A DNA stretch of 64,000 bases from Periplaneta americana (taxonomy: Eukaryota > Arthropoda > Insecta > Blattodea > Blattidae), in contig NC_091127.1 of assembly GCF_040183065.1 (NCBI RefSeq), forward strand, positions 104,702,834-104,766,833, written 5' to 3'. Of the stretch, positions 22,200 to 33,896 are shown one piece after another (position 1 is the stretch's first letter; every line of letters begins with the position of its first letter). The translations under genes and the position numbers were made by a program. The notes under the pieces are model-generated. The model was not told where the DNA came from, did no database searches, and saw nothing but the letters and a program-made list of their open reading frames with translations.

Positions 22200-22979
22200 A
22201 TCATCATCATCACCACTATCACCATCATCAACTCCGCATTTTTAGGAACATATTATGGTGTTTTGGGAAGAATTCGTCAGCAAAATTAGTAAAATAATTC
22301 TTCTCTTATGTGCATTGTTAATAAAAGTAACATTACTTTTGCTAGTACCTACTCCATTCTGAGGCAAGTAATCTAAAGAGCAGCGATTCTGTTGCAAATG
22401 AACTACTATTTCTAAATCCTTGTAGGGTTAAACAAATCCATTCTGTACCAACTTTTTACATTAACTTTATGGTAACTGAATTATTGTTCCGAAAACTTTC
22501 CAGACAATGGAGACAGGGGATGGAGTGCATTTATTACAAGAAAGGGCGACCTCACTCCGACCCCTTCCGACGTCATTGGTTCGCAGAGGTCTCTGTTATG
22601 CAACCCGTTACAAGTTGTTTTTTTTCTGCACGTCTATGTATTTGAGATTTGTGCAGTTTACAGCAGTGCTTCTCAAATGCAAAGACGAATGGGAACATGT
22701 AAAGCATAATAAATCATTAGGGAACCTATGACGGTTCCAGGACGAATAAAACGTGACTTGTTAAGAGAATGATAAGGAGGTGCGTCGAAATTGAAATAAA
22801 ATAAAAAAATGAAACGATAGTATAAAATGAACGTAAATAAACGTTTATGTATTTATTGCTTACAGATTAATAAATGAATAGGTTTTTTAGCAACCCCTGA
22901 AATCACGAAATACAAAGTTTTGGGGAAACAATAGCAAACTGTTTAAAAGAAATGCATTAATTATGATATGATATTTATT
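22200..22979. other. No gene recognised
   Basis: A short (CAT)n run lies at 22201-22232. A 74-codon plus-strand frame at 22507-22731 lacks known domains. Confidence 0.35.
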
Positions 22980-23680
22980 ATAGTTCACAGACAAAAAAGT
23001 ATAATACATATAATCAATGAAATTTTACGTGACATACATTATAATTTACATAAAGATATACAATTTTTAATATAATTTCTAAACTTAACTATCTAATATA
23101 AGATGTTTTATCTTGCACTTGCGACTAGTTTTGAGCAAGACTCGACTCATTTTAGTACGTTGATACAATTAGTCTTTGCTCACTTGGCTAAGATGTACGA
23201 GTACTTCAAGTTTCAATCTGCAATGTGCAGCTATCATATATAAATCTTCCATTATTCTAATATATTTAAAACTTTTGAATATATATGTTTTATTTTATTG
23301 ATAGTACTATTAAAAAACTAAACCTTTTTCTTATCCGATTTTTTTTCTCATTCAATTCTAGCTATTTCATTTATTCCTTACATTCTAATTTTTTTACCAA
23401 AAAAGATGTAGACGTAGTTGCCTTTGTAACTTTATGTCATTATTATTCATAAGTTTAATTAGAGCTATTTCTTTATTCATTTGTGGGAACTTTTCATTTA
23501 CACATTTCATCCTTATTTCTTTTCTATATTGACATTCGAAAACAATAATGAATGTCATCTTTTGTCCAAATAATGGGCACGTGCCTTGAGGTATATTACC
23601 TCTATTATTTCTTAATTTCCAAATCCCCAGTCTGAACCAGGCTAGTCCTAATCTTTTCCACATTTTCATATTATCTATAT
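22980..23680 (-). mobile_element. 3' end of a third LINE family
   Basis: The minus-strand frame at 23669-23394 gives KRLGLAWFRLGIWKLRNNRG, NIPQGTCPLFGQKMTF, FECQYRKEIRMKC and VNEKFPQMNKEIALIKLMNN. It matches the C-terminal cysteine-histidine tail of a LINE ORF2 (RLGNWKLRNNRG-IPRG-CPLCG----H--FEC-RY-EIR). The second Cys of CPLCG is now F and the His is lost, so the motif is broken. The remaining 400 bp to 22980 would be the 3' untranslated part, ending near a TATCATATCATA tail. Reverse transcriptase is absent through 5' truncation near 23690. Confidence 0.7.
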
Positions 23681-23689
23681 ATGTACTCC

Positions 23690-24362
23690 GTCCCCATATA
23701 TTTTATATTCACTAAAAATAATGCATGAATTATGAATTAGAATATTTTAAATGGGAAATGTTGGTAGAAATGTAACGAATATTTCCGTACGCAAAAGAAT
23801 ATTTTTAAATAGAATATTCATGTTTGAAAATGTTTGACTTAAGGAGTTTCTCAAAATCTGGTAAAGATTTAACAAAACGATCTCTTTATTTCATGAATAA
23901 ATTTAACATTTGATTCAAAAATTGATTCTAAAAACCAGTATTTAGAAAACGACCTCTTAATTTTGTGCTTCATGTGAACACATTTTACTCTAACCTGTAT
24001 GGAATGTCACGTAAATAATAAATTTCTCTTATACAATAATGCATTACAAAAAGACAGCAACATTAATCTGACAAATACAAAATTGAGATAGAAAATAATT
24101 AATTTACCAAACAGAAAATCTTAAGCTACAATTTTGTTGATTCTGTGTCAGCCTTGTCACTGACTTAAGGGTCATCTTCACGAAACCTAATTTTTCCAGC
24201 GCACATGTCACAACAGAAATACCGTTTGACTTGTGGCATTTTTATACAAAGTGGTATATCTATTCCTATCGAACAAGAATTAGCAATAAACTCAATTTTG
24301 TTAAAATTTGACTTAGGCCTACTATGGGATTTCTAAAAAAACGATTCAAATGTGTACATGGG
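23690..24362. other. No gene recognised
   Basis: AT-rich sequence without recognisable coding or repeat structure. Confidence 0.4.
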
Positions 24363-25185
24363 TTTAAGTGGAGACTCCGATGAAAATCATGAAAATTTTC
24401 CAAAACATTTTTATTGGCTATTTCACTTCTTTAGAATGTACATTTTCATACCCCAAATCAATTCAGTTCAATTCTGATTACAAATATGTTTATTTTTTTA
24501 TTAAGACTGTAAAAGGGAGTGGCATTTAAAGAGCTGTCAAAATTATTTTTTCATCAAAGAATTCTTTTTTACAAATTTCTCATTACAAATCTAGTAATTT
24601 TTTGTTCTAAAGTTGGCTCCCTGAAGTTACTAGATCAATGTAGCGGAGCAAAGTTTTAATTTACATAGATATTCATTTTACTTTCTAATCCATTTTTCCG
24701 TAAGTTTATTTTTTTATTCAACACAACTTTTTAATGCCGAATATTAATCAATCTGGATGAAGTTATTACTGCAAGTATTTATGAGGTAACTGCAGGCTTC
24801 TATGCATTTATTTTGTGAGAAATGCTGCTAGTTTACTTTATTAATATTTTTAATGAGCTATAGAAAAAAATAACATTTTTAGAATTTCAATTTTTTTTTT
24901 TCGAAGTGAATAAATGAGATATTTCATAAAATGAATGAATATAAATGTTTCTCTATGTCTTGTGAATGTAACCAAAAAAAACTAAGCTTAAAAATTAAGA
25001 TATTCTGATAGAAACTTGGGTTTGAAAATATTTCTAAAAATAATAGAAAAAATATATGAAAAATTGAAAGTCAAAATTATTTGAGAGTTTAAAGTTTGAA
25101 TGTTGTTAGAAACATGCTGTCAAAAATTGAATAAAAATAATTATTAGGAAAAAAAGTGGTCATTTTTAGTGGAATGTCCCCTTAA
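24363..25185. mobile_element. TTAA-bounded TIR element (candidate piggyBac-type MITE)
   Basis: The left end reads TTAAGTGGAGACTCCGATGA and the right end read inward is TTAAGGGGACATTCCACTAA, an imperfect terminal inverted repeat starting at TTAA. The right TTAA (25182-25185) is also the left TTAA of the next element. There is no transposase frame. The match is imperfect, so the call is tentative. Confidence 0.5.
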
Positions 25186-25914
25186 GGGGTTAGGTACAGC
25201 TTACAGCAGTAACATTTTTGGAAATATTCAACACGTTTTCCTCCATTACTGTATCTTGTACAATAATGAAAATTGGTATGTGTAAAACACTGTCCTTCTG
25301 CTATATGAAAATATATTTACGATTAAAAAATTATTTATATATATATATTTTTCAAAATTCAAAATGGTGGCAGTTTACTGTGCAATGATGAAGCGTTTCC
25401 CTCATAATTCATAAACTTGTTAACTTTTTCATGTTCTCTCGCTTTTATTTTATTGCTGAAACTCATATTTACAATATCATGCTCTTTCGACTACATTCCT
25501 TAATAAATAATATTTTTTTTTTATTTTGTGTTAGAAGAAAATAGTGATACTTGACCATTTTTTAAAATGAATTTATTTTTTATCAGACAATCTATCAAAG
25601 GTAGAGAAGTGATCTTGCATCACATTGTAGATATGACATGCATAAATACACTCAAATATTTTTATCACAGAATGTTGGATAGTTTTTTAGTTATGTGGGA
25701 AACGCTTCATAACTGCACAGTAAACTGAATTCTGAAAAAAAAAAAAAAAATAATAATAATAATTTTTTTAATCGTAAAAATATTTTTTCATATAGCAGAA
25801 GGACATGGTTTTACACCTACCTACTAATTTTCATTATTGTACAAGATACAGTAATGGAGGAAAAAAATGTTGAATATTTCTAAAATTTTACTGCTGGAAG
25901 CTGTACCTAACCTC
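25186..25914. mobile_element. TTAA-flanked foldback element, copy 1
   Basis: The element is bounded by TTAA (25182-25185, 25915-25918). The left end GGGGTTAGGTACAGCTTACA is answered on the right by its near reverse complement. Similarity of the arms covers most of the 729 bp: TGTACAATAATGAAAATT and AATTTTCATTATTGTACA, and CATATAGCAGAAGGACA and its complement, are mirrored. A sister copy lies at 55939-56675. TTAA duplication is the hallmark of piggyBac-type transposition, though the terminal bases are not the usual CCY. Confidence 0.8.
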
Positions 25915-25919
25915 TTAAG

Positions 25920-26141
25920 CACAGGAGATTATCAGACAGGGCTCACCTATCAAAGAATGTGCTCGACGTTTTCATGTGAAAGGCTTGAAGTCACTATTTT
26001 CATACCAAATCCGCGAAAGCTATTTTTCTATTCTGATTGACCATGCAGTATGAATGAAAGAGAACTATGATAAAATGGAACTTCTGCAACCATGCAACTT
26101 CTGCAACACTCAAAATACAACCGATGTAGTTACTTCAGCGG
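25920..26141. other. Spacer, no feature recognised
   Basis: Nothing identifiable. Confidence 0.4.
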
Positions 26142-26146
26142 TTATA

Positions 26147-26336
26147 GCACAGTCTAGTATATACAGTCACGAAACTTGAGTTGTTGAGGGTACTAGGAAC
26201 AATAGACTGTGCCGGTACTATTTCGCATTGTCTGTGATGAGGCGTTAGTACCGATCCTAGTAGTTAGCAACTATCTATGGATGTATACTTCCTACGTATT
26301 GAGTTGCGTGACTGTATACAGTATACTAGACTGTGG
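26147..26336 (-). mobile_element. 190-bp MITE, copy 2 (inverted relative to 13239), 5-bp TSD TTATA
   Basis: The ends GCACAGTCTAGTATATACAG and (read inward from the right) CCACAGTCTAGTATACTGTA flank an interior shared with 13239-13422 in reverse orientation. TTATA occurs at 26142-26146 and 26337-26341; this is the reverse complement of copy 1's TATAA, so in element orientation both TSDs are the same. Confidence 0.85.
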
Positions 26337-26344
26337 TTATAGTA

Positions 26345-26945
26345 ACTATGACAGATGGACGTTGATTATGGATGCGCAGAAGCTTTTGTAATTACGGCCA
26401 GAGTAGTGAAATTGGACGGAATACATTGTAGCGAAATGCAGTCGCTCTCTGGCCTAGCCAATAGACTGGAGTCGGTCGGTACGTCTGGGTTACCAGCGGG
26501 TTGCAAGGCCATTCTCCATCCTCACATTCCAACACAAACCGCTCATCAGTTACCGAGCAACGCCCCGCACCGCAGGTTTTTATGCCTTCCACTCTTGATC
26601 TTAGTCGACAATAACCGTTCGTTCATGGATAATAAATGACGCACTGCACAAGCACAAGTTCCCAGGAGAAATAAAGCTTCCTTATACACGTCCGATGGCT
26701 GTGTTTGAGGTCGTATTAAATTAATATTTGTATGACATATTGGACTTGAGCATTATAGAGAGGAAAAAAGTGCGACTTAAAATATCTGATATGACCGAAA
26801 CTCTTGCGTGAATCTGTGCACTCTTATTATTTTGTGTAATGGAATGTTATGATGGAATTTCTAAATTAATGGCAGTGTTGCAATATATCAATATATTATA
26901 TCTTTCAATCTTATGACTTAACGCAAAATATAAAACAAATTAACT
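26345..26945. other. No gene recognised; relatively GC-rich 26400-26600
   Basis: A 94-codon plus frame (26355-26639) and an antisense frame overlap a patch with several CG dinucleotides. No domain is visible, and I cannot say whether it is an exon or repeat. Confidence 0.3.
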
Positions 26946-26949
26946 CACG

Positions 26950-27545
26950 GTCTTACTAATAAACCGTGTATAGTTTTTATACTAGACTTATGCAGAGTTG
27001 AGGCAGAAAACGTTACTAATAATCCATCCATAACTGATAGATATATAAACAGCCTGTAACTATACAATGGGAATTGCTTTGTAGTAGTTAAATACACGAA
27101 ACCCCTTGTTTAAGCGTTGTATATAGAGAAAAAATGGCCGCCCCTCTAACAGCTGTTCGTAGTGACTGTCATTTTATGATGATGGTTGCCTTGTAACCAC
27201 AGAAGAACAAACCAAAGAGCAGAGAATAATAAGAATAATATTGCTGTAACTTGTACTCTTTGACCAAAATATAGTATGGTTATCGATCAGAGCCATTTAT
27301 ACGATCGATACTTCATACGGCACACTAGAGCACCCTATCGGATGCAATAGAGAACCTCAGATATTCTGTTACCTCTCGTAACGAAGTAATGTCTGAACTG
27401 TGACGTAGCTGTGTAACAGTTGTACTGTTATACACGATGTATGTAGTGATTATTAGTAACGAATTTACACACGACTTATAAACGAGCTACTCATTGTATA
27501 AGACAGTTAAACGTCTGTATATGGAGTTTTTATTAGTAAGACTGT
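26950..27545. mobile_element. Candidate MITE with GTCTTACTAATAAA ends
   Basis: GTCTTACTAATAAA begins the left end and its reverse complement TTTATTAGTAAGAC closes the right end (about 27528-27541). Beyond these 14 bp the arms are only weakly alike. It holds no coding sequence. Superfamily unknown. Confidence 0.45.
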
Positions 27546-27779
27546 ATGTAAGTAAGTATATTTACAGTTTGTTGTATTATTCTACAAACGTTTTCACCCT
27601 CCAAGGGGCATCAGCAGGTACAATGATGCTTACAACATCAAATATCTAAAATCAATTATAAAAGAATATGACCACGTGTTCAAAGGAGTGCATCATAATA
27701 GAGTAATAATATAATGTGTGTAGATTAAAAAGCATAGTGTGAAATTGAACATTAAAAAGTACATTAATATTTCCTTTTA

Positions 27780-28585
27780 TAGTGAACCCTCGGTTATAGT
27801 GAACTTGTGTCCTGACAAATTCTTATTTGAAGTCAGACCTTCTTGTATAGTATTGAAAGAATGTGTTGAGAACAACATTCTAAGTTTCTTACTCCTTTAG
27901 TCAAATGACAAAGATAGGATTAGTGATTCCTATACAATGAGCTGTACTGTAAATCCAGGCAACGCGTGACGACCTTGCTTCACTCCACCGTCGAAGGGTT
28001 GACATTCTGTCCTCAGGCACTCTACTCTACTGTTATTTCTAATCCTCCACCGTCAAAGGGTTGCATTTTCTTTTCAGAAACATTTCCATTATGACGGATA
28101 GCATCGAAACAACTGAAAATGAAATTGCCTTCTTTTATTATTATGTCCAGAGCATAAATTAAGGTAAGATTTCCATGGTTTTCAAACTCCATCAACCCTC
28201 TCCCAGTTTCCGTTAAGTGACCCGGGAAATTCCAAAGCTGAGTACGCAGTCACACATACCTCATCGTCTGTTTCTAGTGTTCCGACAGTGAAAGTACTGT
28301 ATAAAAATGTCGAAGCGTAAAGTGTTTTCTTTGGAAAATAGGGCGAATATTATAAGTGACATTGAATGTGGTCTTTCGCAAGCGGACGTGAGTCGACAGC
28401 ATAGTTGAAGTAAATCAACTGTGAGTAACATATACAGTGAAATCCATTCCACAAAAATGAAATATTTTATTTTCTTGTTCACAATTTCATTAATTTCCGT
28501 CATTTAAGGTTAGGGGAGAGACACTTCGGATATAGTGAACGAAATATGCAAGTCCGTAGAGGTTCGCTATATCCGGAGTTGACTG
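27780..28585 (+). mobile_element. pogo/Tigger-like DNA transposon remnant
   Basis: The left end carries TAGTGAACCCTCGGTTATAG and the right end, read inward, CAGTCAACTCCGGATATAGC then GAACCTC. These are related terminal repeats of the Tigger type (AACCTCGGTTATAGTGAAC-like). The interior contains a transposase start at 28307. Confidence 0.65.
28307..28440 (+). pseudogene. pogo/Tigger-like transposase N-terminus (CENP-B/psq-type helix-turn-helix)
   Basis: From the ATG at 28307 the plus strand reads MSKRKVFSLENRANIISDIE, CGLSQADVSRQHS, a stop, then SKSTVSNIYSEI. This is the first helix-turn-helix of pogo/Tigger transposases and CENP-B-like proteins (basic start, S-E-K---I--IE-G-S---V---YGISKSTVSNI). 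The stop replaces the residue before SKST. The rest of the protein, including the DDE catalytic core, is deleted, as only 140 bp separate this from the right terminal repeat. Inactive. Confidence 0.7.
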
Positions 28586-28589
28586 CATA

Positions 28590-30240
28590 TCGATTGCAAG
28601 GCCTCCAATCGCGGTAATATTGAAGGCATAATGAAATGGATGACGAGAAGCATATTTTATTAAGTCCAACATTATGAAGAGCTTTATAATATATTAAATT
28701 AGAATTATGACAATGTAATATGGAGAAAGAACCCATGGTATGAGATTGGGAAAAGAACTAAATTAACCAGGTATGTCCTTCATAGTTTATTTAAGTTGCA
28801 TAGATATTCGTTTTATTTCCAGGTTCTGTTTAGAACACTACAATGAAATAATACACTCTAGCGGTAAATTACAACACTATTTGATGAAATTCGAAAATGC
28901 GGACAAATGAGCGATAATAAAAATCCGAACGCAGCCAACGAATATTTTCCTGTAAGTGAGCGGCGACCTAAATTCTTCGCTCTAGCACAGAGTTACGGGG
29001 CGGAACAGGGGAACTCTAGAAATCACAGAAAACCAGTCCGTAAATCTTCCTGGTGGTCATATATTTACAGGGGTTATTCCTTGTTCTCTTTGGTGTAAAT
29101 CCGCCAGTTGAGTGTGAAGTCTTCTAATGATTTTTGCTGCTGAACAGTTTTGTGCCAAACACGCCTAATTTAGTACGATTCTAGATGTTTCAGATTTGTT
29201 TCAACATCATGAGTATACTACCTCAAATGCCAACTTCCCTGTGATTTTTTTCATGTAGGCTTTTGTTCCGCTATTGTGTTTATGTGTTTTCTTGTAGTGT
29301 TCCCAATACGTGTCCATAAAACTACGTAAGTCTTCGTACATTAGTCTAAAACACAAAGGTGCTTGTTTATATATTTAATTTCTTTTTCGTTTTTTTTTTC
29401 TGATTCGTCATTTTTGGCTAATGAAATCTTATATGTGTGCAGATAGACACTTTCTTTCGGTTCCTGTTAAAATCCATATCTCCAATTCGTAAATGTGACC
29501 AGGCACAATATTTGATTCATACATATGCATTTTTTATCTTCTGGCAATGTTTGTAAACTTTAATGTATTGGGTAGTGTAAAGTTTGTTTTGCTTTCACAG
29601 TGTTTTCTATTGTTAATTTCCTGCCATACCACCACTTCAGTGGTCATTGCTGTTCCAGGCTATTGAAAGGTGTCAACTCAATCAAGTGTGTACTGATCCA
29701 TATGTAATTTGTGAGAGAGAGGCAAACAAATGGTCGAACACAGAACATTTGATACAAAGGATAGTTTTCATTTGTACCCATAGCATCGAAATTCCGTATC
29801 CGAAATACCAGGCTTACTGAATTCACATTTTTACAAGCTCGAATTGATACTTTCTCTTTAATATTTCGCTGCAGGGCTTCAATATGAGGAATTCGCTTTA
29901 TTTTGTTTCATATTTCCATGCTAATGATTGTTTCTCTTCTGACCGTTCTGCCATTAAATGTAAAATGAACTCGTAACTAATCCACATCTAATGTGTATTC
30001 TATGTTCTGTATAGAACCGATGGCGTTTTTATTCCACAAAACAGTGAGGAATGTTGACATTTATAATCACATTAACGTATGAAAAATATCATTACTCGAA
30101 TGTCTATAGCTTCGGATTTTCACACGAAGACCGTGTTTCAAATTCTTTAGTACAAAGTAAAATATGTGGAAACAATTTTTCTTTGAGCATTCCTGTTTCT
30201 TTTGCTGTCGTTTATAGTAATAACACTCATCACTTTCGTC
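28590..30240. other. No gene recognised
   Basis: AT-rich DNA with only short frames (longest about 78 codons at 28500-28736 minus, partly over the transposon end). No repeat partner was found in this window. Confidence 0.4.
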
Positions 30241-30245
30241 ATTAA

Positions 30246-30246
<1 letters not shown>

Positions 30247-30286
<40 letters not shown>
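30247..30286. repeat. (CAT)n microsatellite
   Basis: About 13 CAT units. Confidence 0.95.
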
Positions 30287-30479
30287 CAATCACAATCGAA
30301 TCAATGTAATCGTACCAAAAGAAAATTGCCAAACTTCTCAGCGAAAATGTGACATACAAAAATATGATATAGGTCGTGAGTATATAAGGTACATTATATA
30401 TGACAAATTGTTTGAGCCGAAAAGAAATTAAGAGAGAATTTTGTTCCAGGGGATTCGATAAAATAAATACTCGAATAAA

Positions 30480-30693
30480 GCCTTGGTTTTTCTGAACCGA
30501 CGCATGCGAGTTGCGAGGCCCGCCTCATAGAAATCCGGACTATACGAGAGATAGTGAGTGGTTTCTATAACTGCGAGGTACGCAGACCTCGCACCTCGCA
30601 GTTATAGGAACCACTCACTATCTTTCGTGTAGTCCGGATTTGTGCGAGGCGGGCCTCGCAACTCGCATGCGTCAGTTCAGAAAAATTAAGGCT
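30480..30693. mobile_element. Near-perfect 214-bp hairpin (foldback MITE)
   Basis: The left arm AGCCTTGGTTTTTCTGAACC continues through GCATGCGAGTTGCGAGGC, AAATCCGGACTA and AGATAGTGAGTGGTT to TATAACTGCGAGG. The right arm repeats these in reverse complement up to CAGAAAAATTAAGGCT. The arms are about 100 bp with few mismatches and the loop is only about 20 bp, itself CG-rich (GACCTCGCA). The GC content is higher than in the surroundings. Confidence 0.85.
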
Positions 30694-31756
30694 TACAATA
30701 TCAATTATACTCCAGATATGATTAAAATATCTAATAGCGGAGCCAGAAAAAATTACTTTCAAATTAGAAAAAAAAAAAACAAAATTAGAGAAATGTTCAA
30801 GTTGGTCTACTTCTTGAACTGCCCAATTTCATAACTAGAAGGGAATTACGTACATTTAAAATTACTGCAATTTTTTTGTATACATTTAGAGTTTAATTGA
30901 CTTTTTACAACGCTTGTGAAATAAAAAAAAATTCTATCAGATTGAATTATACAGAGTGAACCGTAAGTAATGTCGTTATTGTAAAGGGGTTATTCTTTGA
31001 GATATTTCAAACAAAAAAGTTTAATACAATTTTGCTCGTTTGTGCTTTGTTTTCGAGAAAAAAAAATATTTTACATGAAACATTTCACGACGTATTTTGG
31101 GAAAGCTGTTGAATTAATTTCCAATATGCACAGTCAGTTTAAGAGGACAGTGCATTATGATAATAAATTATTAAAATAATTTCAATTTTGTCCTTTAAAT
31201 GTGCAGAAATTTGATCCAAACAAATAAGTTTTCGTTCTGCAAAGAAATTTTAAATCCTGATGCGCTGTGACAACGCTGTAAAGATGCCTGAACAGATGCA
31301 CCCCGCGTATGCAAGAAATGGGCGTGACAATAAGAAATGTATTTGCTTTTAGAGTCTGGTAAAATTATGCTTATGTAAGCTTAGTTATAAATTTAAGAAT
31401 GTGTTGCGACAACGTAACATCTTGTCTGTCTTAAAATCACAGGAAGCTTATGCGCAAAAGCAGATGGCGAAGGAATTTATAATGTGAAATGTAGAAGTAT
31501 TACGTACAAGTACTGCGTTAATTTGTTTTGTTAATTTCATTGAAGGTGACACCAGATTATGAGGACAATGTCGATTTGGGCGTTCGTTTTACTTTGATGA
31601 TTGGACTCCTTGAAATACATTGGAAGAACCACTGTCAAACACCCAGATTTGTTAGCAGTATTTGAGCTTCCGTAGTCAAATGCTTTCTGTGACTTTCGAA
31701 AGGTTCATTTCACGACTACATCCATACTTACGGACTAGGGAGTGCACAAACCAAAC
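30694..31756. other. No gene; single transposon-end-like motif
   Basis: TACAGAGTGAACCGTAAGTA at 30951-30970 resembles one mariner-type terminus, but I found no partner. The rest is without recognisable content. Confidence 0.35.
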
Positions 31757-32075
31757 AACGAATTCTTCTTCTTCTTAAGCACTACAACTTCATTGAAGTT
31801 TTGGCCTTCTCAACGATCTCTTTCCATTTCTCTGTATCGTGGATAATTTTGGGCTAATTCTGAATCCTTAATAATTTTATATCTTCTAGTACGTCATCCC
31901 TCCACCTATTTTTTGGTCTTCCTGTTGCTCTTGTCGTTAGAGGTTGCCACTGGTAGATGTTATTCACCAGTCTATCATTTTGTATTCGGTTTACATATCC
32001 AGACCATCCTAGTCTTTGAGTTTTAATAAAATTTATTATATTTTTATTTTTAATTATCTTATTTAATTCCATGAA
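31757..32075 (-). pseudogene. LINE ORF2 C-terminal fragment (fourth family)
   Basis: The minus strand encodes MELNKIIKNKNIINFIKTQR, LGWSGYVNRIQNDRLVNNIY, QWQPLTTRATGRPKNRWRDD and VLEDIKLLRIQN before a stop. The pattern RL-W-GHV-RM----- then GRP--RW-DDV--D is the universal tail of many arthropod LINE ORF2 proteins. Here it is a short 5'-truncated piece. The following bases on the minus strand (EKWKEIVEKAKTSMKL-like) extend the tail to about 31765. No RT core is present. Confidence 0.75.
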
Positions 32076-32079
32076 ATAA

Positions 32080-33300
32080 CGAATTAAAATCCACTATTAG
32101 GTACTGTAAAATCCTATAGGTGATCGATTTTTGGAAGAAGATGAAAAGTGAAGGTTTTCATGTAACCCAAACAAAAGAAAACGGTGGGTATTTCGTAACC
32201 TTTAAGTGCAACCTGTGACTCGACAAAACTGCTTTGAAAACAAGACTGTATTGTGTGTTTGGTGAAATGTTGAAGGTGTGCTTACTGTTGGGACACTAAT
32301 TCCGAGCTGTGTCCTTAACTACTGCATCATAGGCTATATGCGATGTTTTGCTTAATCGTTATCCGTTCTTAGTCAAGCGAAAGCGAGTTCTTTACCATTA
32401 TGACAACGCTTCATCTCATCGATTACGTTTGACACAAGCCAAAAATCACGAATTCTAAGTCATTAAGATTTTTACCGCTTCCTGTTTATAATGCAGACAT
32501 TGCAACTGTTGATTGCGGCTTATTACGATAGAGACTAATTTTCTGCATGTATGTCATTTTAGGTCTATTAATTATTATTAGACGCATACAACATTAGATT
32601 TTTTTTTCCCTCCTAGTGCAAGTAGCATCGGCGCCAATTAAACTTCTCGTAGAAACATGACAAGGTGTCATCGAGAATAATGTACTGTCTGACAAAGTGG
32701 TTATGTCGCAGGGTCGTCGAAACGGGGATATCACGTGACAGTTATTTACTTAAGGGTACTCTTGAGTGAATTTTGAAGAAATTCTCTCACAAATCAAACT
32801 TTTTTTGACATAAAATACTACATATCTCCCTCTGCAGCACAGTACGGTAGCGCCATTTTTGAAGCCCATATGCAAATTTTAAAATTCCCGTGGTGCTTTA
32901 AATTCCAGCTGCGACAAACTCAGTTTTGCACTGTTTTTTCACACTTAAAATTTTCAGAATTTTCATTCTTATAAAATGTCCTTGCGACGCATATTTTTGT
33001 GACAGTTCGAACTTGGTATTTAAATTCACAGCTAGCCTGTGCAGTGAATAAAAATTGCTCATCGATTTATGGTGATTACAATTTCAATATATATTTCTTC
33101 AGTTTAAAAATATTTTATTTTTATTTTTAAGAAAAAAAAACAGTATTTAAAAAATTCTAGAGGCTTATCTAATCAATCTACATGGAAACAAAAGGCAATT
33201 TAAATAAGTATATGTGTGGTGAGCCTATTCATAAATTATGAGATCGAAAAAAAGAAAGTTGTTACGCAAGGGACTTTTGAGCTACTCGATACCCAAAAAT
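32080..33300. other. No gene recognised
   Basis: AT-rich, no domain and no repeat partner. Confidence 0.4.
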
Positions 33301-33303
33301 GTA

Positions 33304-33700
33304 CGAGGCGCGTCCATAAAGTAACTTTCCCACTCGTCCCAGAGCTAGCAAAACATATGCTGGGCGAAGCAACTGCGTGTACGTGATAGAGTAATGTCCT
33401 GGCATGGCGCATGAGCTAGCGGAACTTCCCGAGTGCTCTCACTAGCTTCGTTGCATTGGTTGAAGATGGATGTTCCTATTCCAGCTCCCGCCGCGTGTGA
33501 AGTGCAAGTTTTTGAATGCACAGGGCATAACGCCGATTGAAATTTATCGTCAGCTATGCCAGGTCTATGGGCCTAACGTCATGAGCAAGCAGATGGTGCG
33601 TTGCTCCACAAGGTAGTCTGTGATGATGGTTGGCCTCCCAGTACGCTCCTCGTCATGCATATTTAGGCGTCCTGCTGAAAATTGTCTATAGCAGCAACGC
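33304..33700 (+). mobile_element. Truncated and internally inverted mariner element
   Basis: The left end CGAGGCGCGTCCATAAAGTA then ACTTTCCCACT is a mariner 5' terminus. From the ATG at 33466 the plus strand gives MDVPIPAPAACEVQ and, after a frameshift, EIYRQLCQVYGPNVMSKQMV, the start of a SETMAR-type helix-turn-helix domain (MD-PIPAPAACEVRSVI-FLNAQ---EI-RQLC-VYG-N-MSKQMVRRW). At about 33600 the reading direction switches: the minus strand of 33690-33600 encodes RQFSAGRLNMHDEERTGRPT and IITDYLVE, the segment that normally follows. The element has thus been broken and its next 90 bp inverted. Nothing of the catalytic domain remains. Confidence 0.7.
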
Positions 33701-33896
33701 ACTGCTGCTACTGTAGATTAAAACTAGTACTCAACGCGCTACAGTAGCTACTTAAGACCGGGGTTACTCACGTTTTCGATAATCTTTTATTTAAACTTCA
33801 TAATTTCCCAATTTCACAGTTAATATGAGGAGCTAAGCCGTTATATTTGTCTGTCTCCTATGCAGATCTAACAATGTGTGCAATTTAAGGGAAGAT

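Noticed and set aside
30951..30970. Single mariner-type terminus TACAGAGTGAACCGTAAGTA
   Set aside because: No partner terminus, TA duplication or transposase fragment found nearby; noted only within the unassigned stretch.
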